Shown here one piece after another: positions 1 to 10,298 of a stretch of DNA of 64,000 nucleotides. The notes below the pieces were generated by a model. It saw nothing but the letters and a program-made list of their open reading frames with translations, was not told the DNA's origin and made no database searches. The DNA lies in the NCBI RefSeq assembly GCF_015350805.1, contig NZ_JADKSG010000001.1, positions 620,001 through 684,000 of the forward strand. Reading direction: 5' to 3'. The position numbers and the translations under genes were made by a program. The first letter of the stretch is position 1. Each line of letters starts with the position of its first letter. The stretch comes from Herbiconiux sp. VKM Ac-1786 (GTDB lineage: Bacteria > Actinomycetota > Actinomycetes > Actinomycetales > Microbacteriaceae).

Positions 1-1
1 G

Positions 2-88
2 GCGAAGCGGCTGGGCTTCACCACGATCATCGACGACGAGGCGCGGCAGCTCGTGCGTGCCCTCACCCGCGCCTTCGGCGGGCGCTAG
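2..88 (+). CDS. C-terminal end of an unidentified protein (partial)
   Basis: An open frame enters from the left edge and ends at TAG 86-88. The last 28 residues are visible; they end in a charged helix-like stretch (DDEARQLVRALTRAFGGR). All codons have G or C in third position apart from the arginine codon CGT, so the frame is probably coding. Its stop and the stop of the convergent reductase gene share the tetranucleotide CTAG at 85-88. There is too little sequence to name a family. Confidence 0.55.
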   Translation, partial: AKRLGFTTIIDDEARQLVRALTRAFGGR

Positions 89-666
89 CGGCGCACGTAC
101 TCGCCGAGCACCACGCCCGACTCGAACGCGGTCGTCGACACCACGTCGAAGTGCCGCGGGTCGTAGGTGCCCGGCTCGAACAGCGGGATGCCCGCCCCGA
201 GCAGCACCGGGTTGCGCTTGAGCACCAGCCGGTCGATCTCCCCTGCGAGCGCGGTGGCGAGCCGCCCGCCGCCGCAGAGCCAGATGCCGCGGCCCTCGCG
301 CTGCTTGAGCTCGCGCACGACCTCGACGGGGTCGGCGCCGGTGACGAGCGGATGCTCGTCCCCACCCGGCGCCTCGTCGAGGTGCGTGCGCGTGAACACG
401 ATCTGCTCGAGGTGCCGGTACGGGCTCGCGACCCCGACCGCCAGCCCGACGGCGTAGGTGTTCCAGCCCATCAGCACCGTGTCGAAGCGGCCGCCCGACT
501 GGTCGATCCCGGCGGAGGAGGCGTAGTCGGTCGGCACCGTGTCGGGGAAGCGCTCGGTGATCGCCTGCATGTGGTCGCCCTCGACCGGGAAGGCGTCGAA
601 CTGCCCCTCGGGCCCGGCGATGAACCCGTCGAGGCTGACGGCGACGTAGTAGGTGAGTTCTCGCAT
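85..666 (-). CDS. Dihydrofolate reductase family protein (RibD C-terminal type)
   Basis: A 193-residue protein starting MRELTYYVAVSLDGFIAG, the usual N-terminal strand of RibD-C/DHFR-like reductases, which bind NAD(P)H. A later WLCGGGRLA segment fits the nucleotide-binding loop of this family, and the length is typical. The ATG at 664-666 was chosen because the conserved first strand starts there; the open frame continues upstream through a 15-bp repeat array that encodes low-complexity residues and is not expected to be translated. These proteins are common in Actinobacteria and are usually annotated only as reductases; the substrate is unknown. It is not a recognisable folA. Confidence 0.82.
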   Translation of the reverse strand: MRELTYYVAVSLDGFIAGPEGQFDAFPVEGDHMQAITERFPDTVPTDYASSAGIDQSGGRFDTVLMGWNTYAVGLAVGVASPYRHLEQIVFTRTHLDEAPGGDEHPLVTGADPVEVVRELKQREGRGIWLCGGGRLATALAGEIDRLVLKRNPVLLGAGIPLFEPGTYDPRHFDVVSTTAFESGVVLGEYVRR

Positions 667-692
667 GTCCACTCCGATCTCGACTCCTGCAG

Positions 693-782
693 CGATCCGC
701 AGACCAGCGATCCGCAGACCCGGGATCCGCAGACCCGTCATCCGCAGACCCGTGCCCAGCAGACTAGCGACCGGCAGACCCC
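693..782. repeat. Six-copy 15-bp tandem repeat upstream of the DHFR-like gene
   Basis: Six contiguous 15-bp units at 693, 708, 723, 738, 753 and 768. The first four share the core ATCCGCAGACC almost exactly; the last two are more diverged. The array covers the end of the PrsW-like gene, whose TAG at 764-766 lies in copy five, and most of the spacer before the reductase start at 666. It could be slippage-derived DNA or a cluster of protein-binding sites in the reductase leader. Confidence 0.85.
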
Positions 783-1600
783 GGGGCGAGCGGTCCCGAG
801 CGGGGCAGCGCCCGCGCGCGGCGCAGCACGCGGAGCACCACGACCCAGGCCGCGACGAGCGCGAGCACGAGCACTCCCGCCAGCCAGTCGGTGAGCGCCA
901 CCCCGAGGATGTCGACCGACGGCAGGAGCAGCTGCGCCAGGTCGTACAGCGAGTGGGTCGTCGCGACCACGAGGAAGACCACGACCGCCCCGACGACCCG
1001 GCCTGCGCTCGGCCGCTGCACCGCCCGGAACACCGCGCAGGCCACGAAACCCGCGAACAGCACGTGCAGCGGCAGGCCGACCAGGTCGCGCTCGACCGCG
1101 AGCAGCACCGAGGCCGATGCCGACCCCGCCGAGGAGTAGACCCCGAACACGTAGCCGGCGTTCTCCCAGATCGCGAAGCCCGCACCCACGGCGGCCCCGA
1201 TGACGAGCCCCGACCGGGCGCTGCGGCCGAGACCGATCGAGAACAGCAGCGCGGCGGCGAGCTTGCTCGACTCCTCGGTCAGGCCCACCCACCACAGCCC
1301 GGACCCGTCGGGGATGAGCAGCCCGTTCAGCGGTGCCGCCAGGGCGATCGCGACGGCTCCGCCGAAGGCCAGCGCCCGCAGCGATCCGGCGGCCAGCCGC
1401 GGGTCGTCCGCGACCGCGATCCGCACGAGCCAGACGAGGGCGACGCCCGGGATCGCCCCGCCCGCGACCCACCAGAGCGGCAGCAGTCGCTCCTTGGCGA
1501 GCAGGTCGATTGTGACGACGCCCGAGATCAGCCACGCCAGAGCGGCGACGAGGGCCACGACGACGACCACGAGCATCCGGGATCTCGGACCCACGACCAC
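764..1600 (-). CDS. PrsW-family intramembrane metalloprotease
   Basis: A polytopic membrane protein of about 278 residues with many hydrophobic segments. It carries the motifs that define the PrsW/CPBP-like group: EESSK in one helix, FAIWENAGY, LPLHVLFAGFVACA and THSLYDL, which supply the Glu, Asn and His residues expected at the metal site. Family members cleave membrane-anchored substrates such as anti-sigma factors, but no sigma factor lies nearby. The start is uncertain: GTG at 1600 has GGGAGG just upstream, GTG 1594 and ATG 1576 are possible, and an ATG at 1636 lacks a ribosome site. Confidence 0.8.
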   Translation of the reverse strand: MVVGPRSRMLVVVVVALVAALAWLISGVVTIDLLAKERLLPLWWVAGGAIPGVALVWLVRIAVADDPRLAAGSLRALAFGGAVAIALAAPLNGLLIPDGSGLWWVGLTEESSKLAAALLFSIGLGRSARSGLVIGAAVGAGFAIWENAGYVFGVYSSAGSASASVLLAVERDLVGLPLHVLFAGFVACAVFRAVQRPSAGRVVGAVVVFLVVATTHSLYDLAQLLLPSVDILGVALTDWLAGVLVLALVAAWVVVLRVLRRARALPRSGPLAPGSAGR

Positions 1601-1657
1601 CTCGCCTCCCTGCCGGCACCCGCCGGGCGAGGCCATGGTAGCAATCGGCCGTCGCCG

Positions 1658-3193
1658 TCAGACGTGCGGCACGAACGCCTGCCACGCGATGCGGCGGGGC
1701 GCCCGGGGGTCGGCCTCCACGCGGTCGGCGGCGTCGATGATGAGCGTCAGCCGCTGCGACTCGTCGTAGGCGGGCCACGCGGAGGGGTCGACCGAGCCGT
1801 CGTGGGCGAAGCGGAGCCAGTGGCCGCGCATCCGCTTGCCTGCTCGAAGGAACGCGCGGCGCCCGCCCAGCACCGTCATCGTGCGCCCGAACCACCCGCC
1901 CAACCGGTCGAAGACGGCGAACAGCTCGAGCCCGTGGGTGGCGTCGAAGCCGGCCAGGCGCACCAGCCGGGGCGCGATGTCGAAGCGGTAGAAGTGCACG
2001 GGGGCGAACCGCGAGTGCCGCTCCGCGACCTTCACGGTCGGGTACCAGAACGCGTAGTCGCCCCCGAAGTCGGCCGCGGGGCGCTTGGCCGGCAGGCCCG
2101 GGTACTCGGCCTTGATCGCCTTGCGCGCACTCTTCTTGGTGCGCTTGAAGATGGCCCGGATGCGCTTCGGCGTCGTCGCGAGGATGTCGAGCCGCCCGGT
2201 GAACAGCGAGCCCTCGCGGTCGTTCGTGCCGATGATCAGCGGCACCCGCGCGGCCCGCCCCTCCTTGAAGGCGTCGAGCGGGCGCTCGGGCAGCACGTCG
2301 CCGTCGATCACCGGCGAGAGCGCGATGGTGCCCGGATGCGCGTCGGGGGTGCGCAGCGTCAGCGTCACCGCCGCGGCCACCAGCTCATCCGCCGTCGCGT
2401 CGACGAGCACCTGCCCGGCGAGGTCGTCGGACGCGGACTCGACCCCGTCGGTGTCGATCGACTCCAGCAGCAGCTCGACGAACTCCTCGGCCCAGATCGC
2501 GGTGGTCTCGGGCAGGTAGACCGCGTTCGGCGGGGAGCTCTGCGCGATCGCCCGCGCGAACAGGCCGTGCGCGGCGGGGGTCGCCATCAGCGTCGTCACC
2601 GCGTTGCCGCCGGCCGACTCGCCGAAGAGCGTCACGTTGTCGGGGTCGCCGCCGAAGCTGCGGATGTTCGCCTGCACCCACTCGAGCGCCGCGACCTGAT
2701 CGCGGAGCCCGAGGTTCGCCTCGATCGGGCGCTCGGGCGTCGCATAGCGGCGGAAGTCGAGGTAGCCGAGCGCGCCGAGGCGGTAGTTGAAGCTGACGTA
2801 GACGATGCCGCCTTCGCGCACGAGCGTCTCGCCGTTGTGCGGATGCTCGGCGGAGGACCCGACGCTGTAGGCGCCCCCGTGCACGAACATCATCACGGGC
2901 AGGCCGGCCCGATCATCGGCGGGGCGCAGCACGTTGATGCTGAGGCAGTCCTCGGACATCGGGGTGGTTCGGGCGGCCCCGACGAACGCGCCGTCTCGGG
3001 ACTGCATCGCTACCGGGCCGAAGTCGCGGGCGTCGCGGATGCCCGTCCACACCCGCACGGGCTGCGGAGCCCGGAAGCGCCACTCCCCCTCGGGCGCCGC
3101 GGCGAACGGGATGCCGCGCCACCAGCGCAGCCCCCTCCGCTCGGCACCGCGGACGCGGCCGCCGGTGACGTCGACCTCCAGCGCTTCATCCAC
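1658..3193 (-). CDS. Carboxylesterase, type B (alpha/beta hydrolase)
   Basis: A 511-residue protein with the type B carboxylesterase pattern: an N-terminal G-x-V-R-G strand and RGIPFAAAP segment, an EDCLSINV stretch, an oxyanion region FVHGGAYSVGS, and the nucleophile elbow FGESAGG. A later NDREGS segment and ATHGLELFAVF are positioned to supply the acid and the histidine. Length matches bacterial p-nitrobenzyl esterases (about 490-520 residues). There is no signal peptide, so it is probably cytoplasmic. It starts with GTG at 3191-3193; the upstream ribosome site (GCCGAG) is weak. The natural substrate cannot be inferred. Confidence 0.9.
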   Translation of the reverse strand: MDEALEVDVTGGRVRGAERRGLRWWRGIPFAAAPEGEWRFRAPQPVRVWTGIRDARDFGPVAMQSRDGAFVGAARTTPMSEDCLSINVLRPADDRAGLPVMMFVHGGAYSVGSSAEHPHNGETLVREGGIVYVSFNYRLGALGYLDFRRYATPERPIEANLGLRDQVAALEWVQANIRSFGGDPDNVTLFGESAGGNAVTTLMATPAAHGLFARAIAQSSPPNAVYLPETTAIWAEEFVELLLESIDTDGVESASDDLAGQVLVDATADELVAAAVTLTLRTPDAHPGTIALSPVIDGDVLPERPLDAFKEGRAARVPLIIGTNDREGSLFTGRLDILATTPKRIRAIFKRTKKSARKAIKAEYPGLPAKRPAADFGGDYAFWYPTVKVAERHSRFAPVHFYRFDIAPRLVRLAGFDATHGLELFAVFDRLGGWFGRTMTVLGGRRAFLRAGKRMRGHWLRFAHDGSVDPSAWPAYDESQRLTLIIDAADRVEADPRAPRRIAWQAFVPHV

Positions 3194-3618
3194 CTCGGCA
3201 TCGTAGCCGTCCGGTGCGAACGGGATGGGTCTCGCCGGTCATCCGCTGAACGAACTCGGAGCGTTCACTGGGCGACTTGTGGCGTGATCGGAGCGTCGTG
3301 ATCTCCCGCCCCGGAGGCCGAGCGGTACGGTGAGCGCAGGTGGTGGGGCCCGTTTTGGGGACGGCCCCGCCACCGCCTTCCCCGGGTGCTGACACTCTCT
3401 CAGTAGTCGGAGCTCAGTAGTCCGACGGTTGTCGCCGAGGCGCCCGCACCGATAGTGTCGGCGGGTCCGACCCGGCACCGCCGGCGGTCGCGATGACCGA
3501 GGCCCACCGAGGGAGCACCCACTCCCGAGGGCCGCCGGTGCCGACTCCCCGCCGGCCGAGCCCCAAACGACGCCGGCGGGGAGTCCTCTCCTTTCCGTCT
3601 CCCCCGAGAGGAACCCGA
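3194..3618. other. 425-bp gene-free, highly structured intergenic region
   Basis: No convincing coding frame lies between the divergent esterase and the small membrane protein gene. From left to right it holds an inverted repeat TGAACG/CGTTCA (3247-3267), a 12-bp hairpin with a 12-nt loop (3339-3374, one wobble pair), two 14-bp direct repeats starting CTCAGTAGTC (3399-3412 and 3413-3426), a weak promoter-like pair TTGTCG/GATAGT with a 16-bp spacer (about 3429-3456), and a perfect 14-bp hairpin (3543-3585). It could be a long 5' leader of the downstream gene or carry a separate RNA. No known riboswitch class was recognised. Confidence 0.6.
3543..3585 (+). promoter_or_regulatory. Perfect 14-bp stem-loop in the leader of the small membrane protein gene
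   Basis: GACTCCCCGCCGGC (3543-3556) is exactly complementary to 3572-3585, with a 15-nt loop. The right arm is followed by a pyrimidine-rich tract (CTCTCCTTTCC) and the structure ends 33 nt before the start codon. It may be an attenuator-like terminator, an mRNA stabiliser, or a terminator for a short upstream transcript. Confidence 0.6.
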
Positions 3619-3855
3619 ATGGACCCGCTGTCGAGTCTCGTGCTGACGATCGTCGTGGTCGTCGTCGGCTTCATCGTGCTGGCGGGTGTCATCCGCTCGG
3701 CGGTGCGCAAGGGCATCGAGGACGTGCTCTACAAGCAGAACCCCGACAAGACCTGGTCGGCGCACCCCTGGCTCCTGGCCGCCGTCAAGCAGGCCGCCGC
3801 CGAAGCCGCCGCCGAGGCGAAGGTGGAGAACCCGCGGAACCCCGACGCGTCCTAG
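3619..3855 (+). CDS. Small single-pass membrane protein
   Basis: A 78-residue protein: a short N-terminus, one strong hydrophobic helix (about residues 8-25, rich in Val and Ile), then a basic and soluble tail with Lys- and Ala-rich helical stretches. The ATG at 3619 is preceded by GAGAGGAA, a reasonable ribosome site. Its TAG shares the CTAG tetranucleotide (3852-3855) with the stop of the convergent gene. I do not recognise a named family. Confidence 0.75.
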   Translation: MDPLSSLVLTIVVVVVGFIVLAGVIRSAVRKGIEDVLYKQNPDKTWSAHPWLLAAVKQAAAEAAAEAKVENPRNPDAS

Positions 3856-4526
3856 TTGAGGATGAACTGCTTCGAGTCGGAGGAGGGGATGCCCGCGACC
3901 GAGACGTCGAGGTGGTACGAGGCGCCGGCGCCCGGGACGAGCGGGCGGTCGGGCGAGGAGCAGGTGTCGGCCGAGGAGCGCGTGCGGTCCCAGGTGAAGG
4001 GGGTCGAGGAGACGGCGACGCCGGGCTGGAGCACCGCCTGGGTGTCGGAGGGGTCGGTCTGGCAGTCGGTCGAGACCCAGTAGGTCTCGCTGCCGCTCGT
4101 GATCGTGTAGATCTGCTGCGAGGTGCCCGCGTTGATCGAGCAGGGCTCCGCACCGGTGTTCGTGATGGTGAACGAGAGCTGGGGCTTGGCCGCGGCGTCG
4201 TAGGTGTCGGCGTCCGTGACCGGGGTCACCTGGATGTTGCCGCCCGCACACGCCACGACGTCACCCGACGCGGTGGCGCCAGCGTCGGCACCGGTGTCGA
4301 CCGAGCCGGGGGTGGCGGCAGCATCCGGAGCCTGATCGGCCGACGTGGCAGCCGGCGAGGCGGTGGGCGCCGGAGCACCCCCGGTCTCGGCCGCACCCGA
4401 GCCCGGGCGCACCACGATCAGCACCACGACCGCGATGATCGCGGCGAGTATGAGCAGCACGAGGAGCCTCCGCCGCCAGTAGACCTTCTTCGGCTGCGGA
4501 CCCACGGGATGCCTGAGCGTCGACAT
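3852..4526 (-). CDS. Membrane-anchored extracytoplasmic protein with a beta-rich domain
   Basis: A 224-residue protein. A basic N-terminus (KKVYWRRR) is followed by a hydrophobic helix (about residues 22-44), then a Pro/Ala/Thr-rich linker of about 50 residues, then a C-terminal domain with four Cys residues (about residues 92, 128, 154 and 188) and alternating strands suggesting an Ig-like fold such as DUF4232. The N-terminus stays inside and the domain is outside. A -10-like TAGATT lies 6 nt before the ATG, so the mRNA may be leaderless, although GAGG also sits next to the start. Function unknown. Confidence 0.75.
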   Translation of the reverse strand: MSTLRHPVGPQPKKVYWRRRLLVLLILAAIIAVVVLIVVRPGSGAAETGGAPAPTASPAATSADQAPDAAATPGSVDTGADAGATASGDVVACAGGNIQVTPVTDADTYDAAAKPQLSFTITNTGAEPCSINAGTSQQIYTITSGSETYWVSTDCQTDPSDTQAVLQPGVAVSSTPFTWDRTRSSADTCSSPDRPLVPGAGASYHLDVSVAGIPSSDSKQFILN

Positions 4527-4569
4527 GTCCTCAATCTAACGAGCGGATGCCCCGATCACGGGGCGGATG

Positions 4570-4609
4570 CGCCGCGAGTCACAACACCGCGCCGCGAGTC
4601 ACGAGACCG
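4570..4609. repeat. 20-bp imperfect tandem duplication at the end of the DUF779 gene
   Basis: The 14-mer GCGCCGCGAGTCAC occurs at 4570 and again at 4590, each followed by a similar 6-mer. The duplication carries the end of the DUF779 reading frame (LVTRGAVL) and a non-coding copy past the stop. Confidence 0.75.
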
Positions 4610-5033
4610 AGGGCCGAGAGTTCGCCCTCGTCGAGCATCCGCGACCGGATCAGGAACCGCTTGCCCTCGGGCGCCTCGATCGAGAAGCCGCTGCCCCGGC
4701 CGTCGACGATGTCGATGGTGAGGTGGGTGTACTTCCAGTACTCGAACTGCGAGCGCGACATGTAGACCTCGACGGGGTCGATGCCGTCGACGGAGAGGGT
4801 GCCGAGGTGCACGTCGGAGCCGCCCGTGCGGAACATGCCGACCGGGTAGCACATGGGGCTCGAGCCGTCGCAGCAGCCGCCCGACTGGTGGAACATCAGC
4901 GGGCCGTGGGTCGCGCCGAGGTGCCGCAGCATGTCGGCTGCGGCACCCGTCACGTCGACCCGCGAGACGGAGGCGGGCGCCGGCCCGGCGGGCCCGGCCG
5001 GAACCGGGCCCGCCACGACAGAGTCGGACGGCA

Positions 5034-5034
<1 letters not shown>
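4579..5034 (-). CDS. DUF779 domain protein, partner of the aldehyde dehydrogenase
   Basis: A 151-residue protein of the DUF779 family, shown by the FHQSGGCCDGSSPMCYP cysteine-rich motif, YMSRSQFEYWKYTHLTIDIV and the C-terminal EAPEGKRFLIRSRMLDEGEL. The family is regularly encoded next to AldA/ExaC-type aldehyde dehydrogenases. Its ATG overlaps the TGA of the upstream dehydrogenase as TGATG, so the two are translationally coupled. The conserved Cys residues could bind a metal or a thiol. Biochemical role not established, to my knowledge. Confidence 0.9.
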
Positions 5035-6611
<1,577 letters not shown>

Positions 6612-6687
6612 GAGTGCTCCTTCTCGACGACGGTGTCGGATGCTCGCACGGTACGCCCGGGGAGGTTGCGGCTTGTTGCGCCCGCCG

Positions 6688-7983
6688 TCAGGAGCCGAGC
6701 AGCGCCTCGAGGTGGGTGACGATCCCGGCCCGCTTCGGCGAGCGCGCGGGCAGGCGCTGCAGGGCCGCCGTCCAGACCTCGGTGTCGTGCTGCCCCTCGG
6801 CGGTGGCGGCGTAGGCGAGCAGCACGTCGACGGCGGCGTCCGCGAGCATGGCCTCGCGCATCCGGAGCCGCACGGTCTCCCGGATCGCCGCGATGCCCGG
6901 CGCGTCCGACCCCGGGAGGAGGGCGCCCGGATGCGCGGCGAGCGCCACCCGGTGCGCCCCGCGATCCAGCAGCGAGAGCACCCGCTGCGCGTCGAGCTCG
7001 ACCGGCGCGCTCAGCCGGTAGGGCCGCGACTCGACGGCGACGCCGAGGTCGGGAGCCGCCTCCAGCAGCCGGCGCAGCCGCACGATCTCCGCCCGCACCG
7101 TGACGACGGCCGCCTCGTCGCCGTAGGCCAGCTGCGCGAGGCGCGCGGCCGAGAGACCCTCGCGGTGCCAGGCGAGCAGGGTGAGCAGCTCGGCGTGGCG
7201 GGGGCTCAGTTCGAGTGCCGCGCCCGGGGCGACGAGCTCGCCCGTGTCCCGGCCGAGCACGTGCAGGGCCGCGGGGCGGGGTGCCGGAGCGGCGGGCGGG
7301 CGGCGCGCGGAGGTGGGCGCCCCGGGGAAGCCGGTCACGCGCATCCGCTCGCCCGGCCCCGCGCCGCGGTCGCGCTGGGCCTTCAGCCGCAGCACCATCA
7401 GCTCGGCCTCGACGGCCGCGGCGGTCGCCTCGATCAGCGGCAGGGTGTGCGGGTCGACGGCGCGGGCGTCGCCGGTGAGGTCGATCACGCCGAGGATGCG
7501 CCGGGTCTCGGGGTCGTGCACGGGCACGGCGGTGCAGCTCCAGCCGTGCACGAGCCGGTTGAAGTGCTCGGAGTCGTGGATCTGGATGCCGTGGTCGAGC
7601 TCGAGCGCCGTGCCGGGGGCCGACGTTCCGACGCGGGTCTCGGCCCAGCCGGCGCCCTCGACGAAGCGCATGTCCTCGGCGGCCCGCTTGGCGGCGCTGT
7701 CGCCCTCGACCCAGAGCAGGCGGCCCATCTCGTCGCCGACCGCGACGAGCAGTCCGGAGCCCTCGGCGTCGCGCACCAGCAGCGAACGGATGACCGGCAG
7801 CACCGGGTCGAGCGGATGCGCGTGCCGGAACTCCGCCAGCACGTCCTCGCCCACCTCGAGGGCGGGCAGCAGGTGCTCGGGGTCGAGCGAGCGGCGGCGG
7901 GCCCGCTCCCACGACTCGCTGACGACACTGCGCGGACGACGGCGGCCGGTCTCACCCGGGAGGGCCAGCCAGGGGCTCGTCAT
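6688..7983 (-). CDS. GAF-domain transcriptional regulator, probably of the aldehyde dehydrogenase
   Basis: A 431-residue protein. The first half resembles the sensor region of AcoR-like activators: an SESWERARR start, a GAF-type segment (about residues 70-190) with [16 protein letters not shown] and [25 protein letters not shown]. The sigma-54 AAA domain of AcoR is absent. Instead the C-terminal half (from about residue 240) has a winged-helix-like segment [31 protein letters not shown] followed by a regularly spaced helical domain. It lies 76 bp upstream of the dehydrogenase in the same direction, which suggests it controls those genes in response to an aldehyde or alcohol. Confidence 0.8.
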   Translation of the reverse strand: MTSPWLALPGETGRRRPRSVVSESWERARRRSLDPEHLLPALEVGEDVLAEFRHAHPLDPVLPVIRSLLVRDAEGSGLLVAVGDEMGRLLWVEGDSAAKRAAEDMRFVEGAGWAETRVGTSAPGTALELDHGIQIHDSEHFNRLVHGWSCTAVPVHDPETRRILGVIDLTGDARAVDPHTLPLIEATAAAVEAELMVLRLKAQRDRGAGPGERMRVTGFPGAPTSARRPPAAPAPRPAALHVLGRDTGELVAPGAALELSPRHAELLTLLAWHREGLSAARLAQLAYGDEAAVVTVRAEIVRLRRLLEAAPDLGVAVESRPYRLSAPVELDAQRVLSLLDRGAHRVALAAHPGALLPGSDAPGIAAIRETVRLRMREAMLADAAVDVLLAYAATAEGQHDTEVWTAALQRLPARSPKRAGIVTHLEALLGS

Positions 7984-8136
7984 CGCACCGCCAATCGTCG
8001 TCGATCGCTGACAGTATCCCCCGCGCAGGCCGGTGAATCCAGCCCTCGGGGTGACCCGTCAGCCTTCCCCCGTCTACGCTGGACGAGACACCTCCGGGCG
8101 ACCCGACGCCGATCCGCACCACCCCGGAAGGACCTC

Positions 8137-9582
8137 ATGGACCGCCAGACCCAGGACTTCGCCGAGCTGTTCCGCCGTTTCCTCGAGGAGGTGGTGCAGG
8201 CCCAGCCCGACGCGGGCGGCCTGTCGCCGATCGGGCTGCGGCTGCAGGAGTTCCTCGGCACCGACGTGGCGTCGCTGCCCGTCGTGACGCACGCGATCGC
8301 CGCCCACCGGCTCGTCGACGCCGACGTGGCGCTCGCCGACCTCGCCGCCGAGAGCGGGTCGGAGCCGCTCGGGGTCTCGGGCGGGCAGATGCGCGACCAG
8401 GCGGCGCTGGGCGAGCTCATCGCGCCGCCGCACCGCTTCCCCTACTCCCCCGGGCCGATCGACTACGTCTCGGTGCCGAGCGGGCCCGACAGCACGCGGC
8501 GGGTGATGTCGTTCGGCCTGCACCTGCTGCGATTCGACGGCTCACCCTTGGTCGTGCTGCAGCGGGCGGCCCGCCCCGAACGCGGGCGGAACACCGCGAG
8601 CCTCGAGGTGCTGACGGCCGACCCCGCGGCCGCCGACGCGTTCCTCGCCGAGTTCGGGCGGCGGATGCTCGCCCTCTCGGTGCTGCGCGGCCAGGTGCTC
8701 TCGTTCACCGGCAACGAGTACGGGCAGAGCGCGGCGGGCGCAACCTTCCTGCCCCGGCCCACGGTCGCCGCCGACGACGTCGTGCTGGCCCCGGGCGTGC
8801 TCGACGCGGTGGTGCGGCACGTGGTGGGGGTGGGCGAGCAGCGCGAGCGACTGCGGGCGCAGCACCAGCATCTCAAGCGGGGAGTGCTGCTGTACGGGCC
8901 TCCCGGCACGGGCAAGACGCTGACCGTGCGGCACCTGCTCGCCCGCACCCCGGGCACCACGGCGGTGCTGCTGACCGGCTCGGGCATCCGCTTCGTCACC
9001 GAGGCCGCCGAGCTGGCGCGGGCCATGCAGCCCGCCCTGGTGGTGCTGGAGGACGTCGACCTCGTGGCGAGCGACCGCATGATGCACCACGGGCCGCAGC
9101 CGTTGCTGTTCGAGGTGCTGGATGCCCTCGACGGACTCGACGGCGACGCCGACGTGGCCTTCGTGCTCACCACGAACCGCGTCGACGTGCTCGAGCGGGC
9201 GCTCGCCGACCGGCCGGGACGGGTCGACCTCGCGGTCGAGATCGCCCTGCCCGACCAGGAGTCGCGACGGCGGCTGTTCGCGCGCTACGCGGACGGGCTG
9301 CCCTTCGGTGCGGAAGCCGTCGAGGCCGCGGCCGATCGGGCCGAGGGCACCACCGGGTCGTTCGCCAAGGAGCTGGTGCGGCGGGCGGTGCTCGCCGCGG
9401 CCGAGGCCGGACGCGAGCCGACCGACGACGACCTGGCTGCGGCGCTGGACGGGCTGCTCGACGACCGCTCGCGGCTGACCCGGAGCCTGCTCGGCACCCC
9501 GTCGGGCTCGGATTCCGGTGAGGCCGAGGCCGAGGGGATGTCGGGGGGCGGTTCGGTCACCGGCTACACCGCCGGGTACTAG
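8137..9582 (+). CDS. CDC48-like AAA ATPase
   Basis: A 481-residue protein with one AAA module. Walker A GPPGTGKT is at residues 254-261, Walker B is in LVVLEDVDLV, a sensor-1 region is LTTNRVDVLE, and DRPGRVDLAVEIALPD contains the arginine-finger/second-region-of-homology motif. The N-terminal 230 residues form an uncharacterised domain that may bind a substrate or partner. The C-terminus is Gly/Ser-rich. GGAAGG precedes the ATG at 8137. Single-module AAA proteins of this kind occur widely in Actinobacteria with no fixed neighbours, so the client is unknown. Confidence 0.85.
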   Translation: MDRQTQDFAELFRRFLEEVVQAQPDAGGLSPIGLRLQEFLGTDVASLPVVTHAIAAHRLVDADVALADLAAESGSEPLGVSGGQMRDQAALGELIAPPHRFPYSPGPIDYVSVPSGPDSTRRVMSFGLHLLRFDGSPLVVLQRAARPERGRNTASLEVLTADPAAADAFLAEFGRRMLALSVLRGQVLSFTGNEYGQSAAGATFLPRPTVAADDVVLAPGVLDAVVRHVVGVGEQRERLRAQHQHLKRGVLLYGPPGTGKTLTVRHLLARTPGTTAVLLTGSGIRFVTEAAELARAMQPALVVLEDVDLVASDRMMHHGPQPLLFEVLDALDGLDGDADVAFVLTTNRVDVLERALADRPGRVDLAVEIALPDQESRRRLFARYADGLPFGAEAVEAAADRAEGTTGSFAKELVRRAVLAAAEAGREPTDDDLAAALDGLLDDRSRLTRSLLGTPSGSDSGEAEAEGMSGGGSVTGYTAGY

Positions 9583-9592
9583 TGCGACGCGC

Positions 9593-10237
9593 TCAGAGGG
9601 CGGCTCGCAGGGCCTCCGCGTCGTCGTAGGTCTCGGTCGCCCCCGCGTCGATCAGCGCCTGCCGGTCGACCCCGCCGCTCAGCAGCCCGATGCCCCGGAT
9701 GCCCGACCGCCCGGCCGCGACCATGTCCCAGCGGGCATCCCCCACCATCACCGCGTCGGAGGCCTCGACGCCGGCCCGCTCGAGCGCGACCTGCAGGATG
9801 TCGGGCTCGGGCTTCGCGGTCTCGACGTCGTCGGCGTTCGTCATGGCGTCGACCCACTCGTCGGCGTCGAGCACCTTCTGCAGGATCTCGAGCTCGTCGG
9901 CGGGGGCGGAGGTGGCGAGCACGATCGTCCTGCCCTCCTCGTGCAGGGCGCGGAGGAGCTCCCGGGCGCCGGGGAGGGGGCGGAGCTGGTCGGCCGACTC
10001 CTTGTAGTACGTGGCGTGCAGCTCCTTGGCGCGATCGCCGAGCTCGTCGGTCGCGTCGCCCAGCAGCTCGTCGAGCAGCTTGCCCGAGTCCATGCCGAGC
10101 GCCTGGTGGATGCGCCAGGCCGGCACCGGATGGCCCACCTCCACGAACGCGTGCAGCCAGGCGCTGACGTGCAGGTAGTTGGAGTCGACGAGGGTTCCGT
10201 CGACGTCGAAGAGCACGGCGCGCTCGGGGATCGGCAT
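9593..10237 (-). CDS. HAD-superfamily phosphatase
   Basis: A 214-residue HAD hydrolase with motif I FDVDGTLVDSN (nucleophile Asp), motif II LATSAPA, a Lys in ETAKPEPDI and motif IV MVGDARWDMVAAGRSG. The cap sits between motifs I and II as in beta-phosphoglucomutase or phosphoglycolate phosphatase relatives. AAGGAG lies 6 nt before the ATG. The substrate is probably a small phosphorylated metabolite. Confidence 0.88.
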   Translation of the reverse strand: MPIPERAVLFDVDGTLVDSNYLHVSAWLHAFVEVGHPVPAWRIHQALGMDSGKLLDELLGDATDELGDRAKELHATYYKESADQLRPLPGARELLRALHEEGRTIVLATSAPADELEILQKVLDADEWVDAMTNADDVETAKPEPDILQVALERAGVEASDAVMVGDARWDMVAAGRSGIRGIGLLSGGVDRQALIDAGATETYDDAEALRAAL

Positions 10238-10298
10238 GGGTTCTCCTTCGGTCTCCCTCCACCCTGCTCCCGTGGAGCGCTGCTGACGAGGGGGTCGT

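Noticed and set aside
693-782. CRISPR-like repeat array
   Set aside because: Units are contiguous 15-mers without spacers and no cas genes are present.
3247-3267. SOS (LexA) box in the 3.2-kb gap
   Set aside because: The TGAACG/CGTTCA arms have a 9-bp spacer, unlike the spacing of actinobacterial LexA sites.
653-3301. 882-codon open frame on the plus strand opposite PrsW and the esterase
   Set aside because: Low-complexity Arg/Pro/Gly translation with no domain; the genuine genes lie on the other strand with intact motifs.
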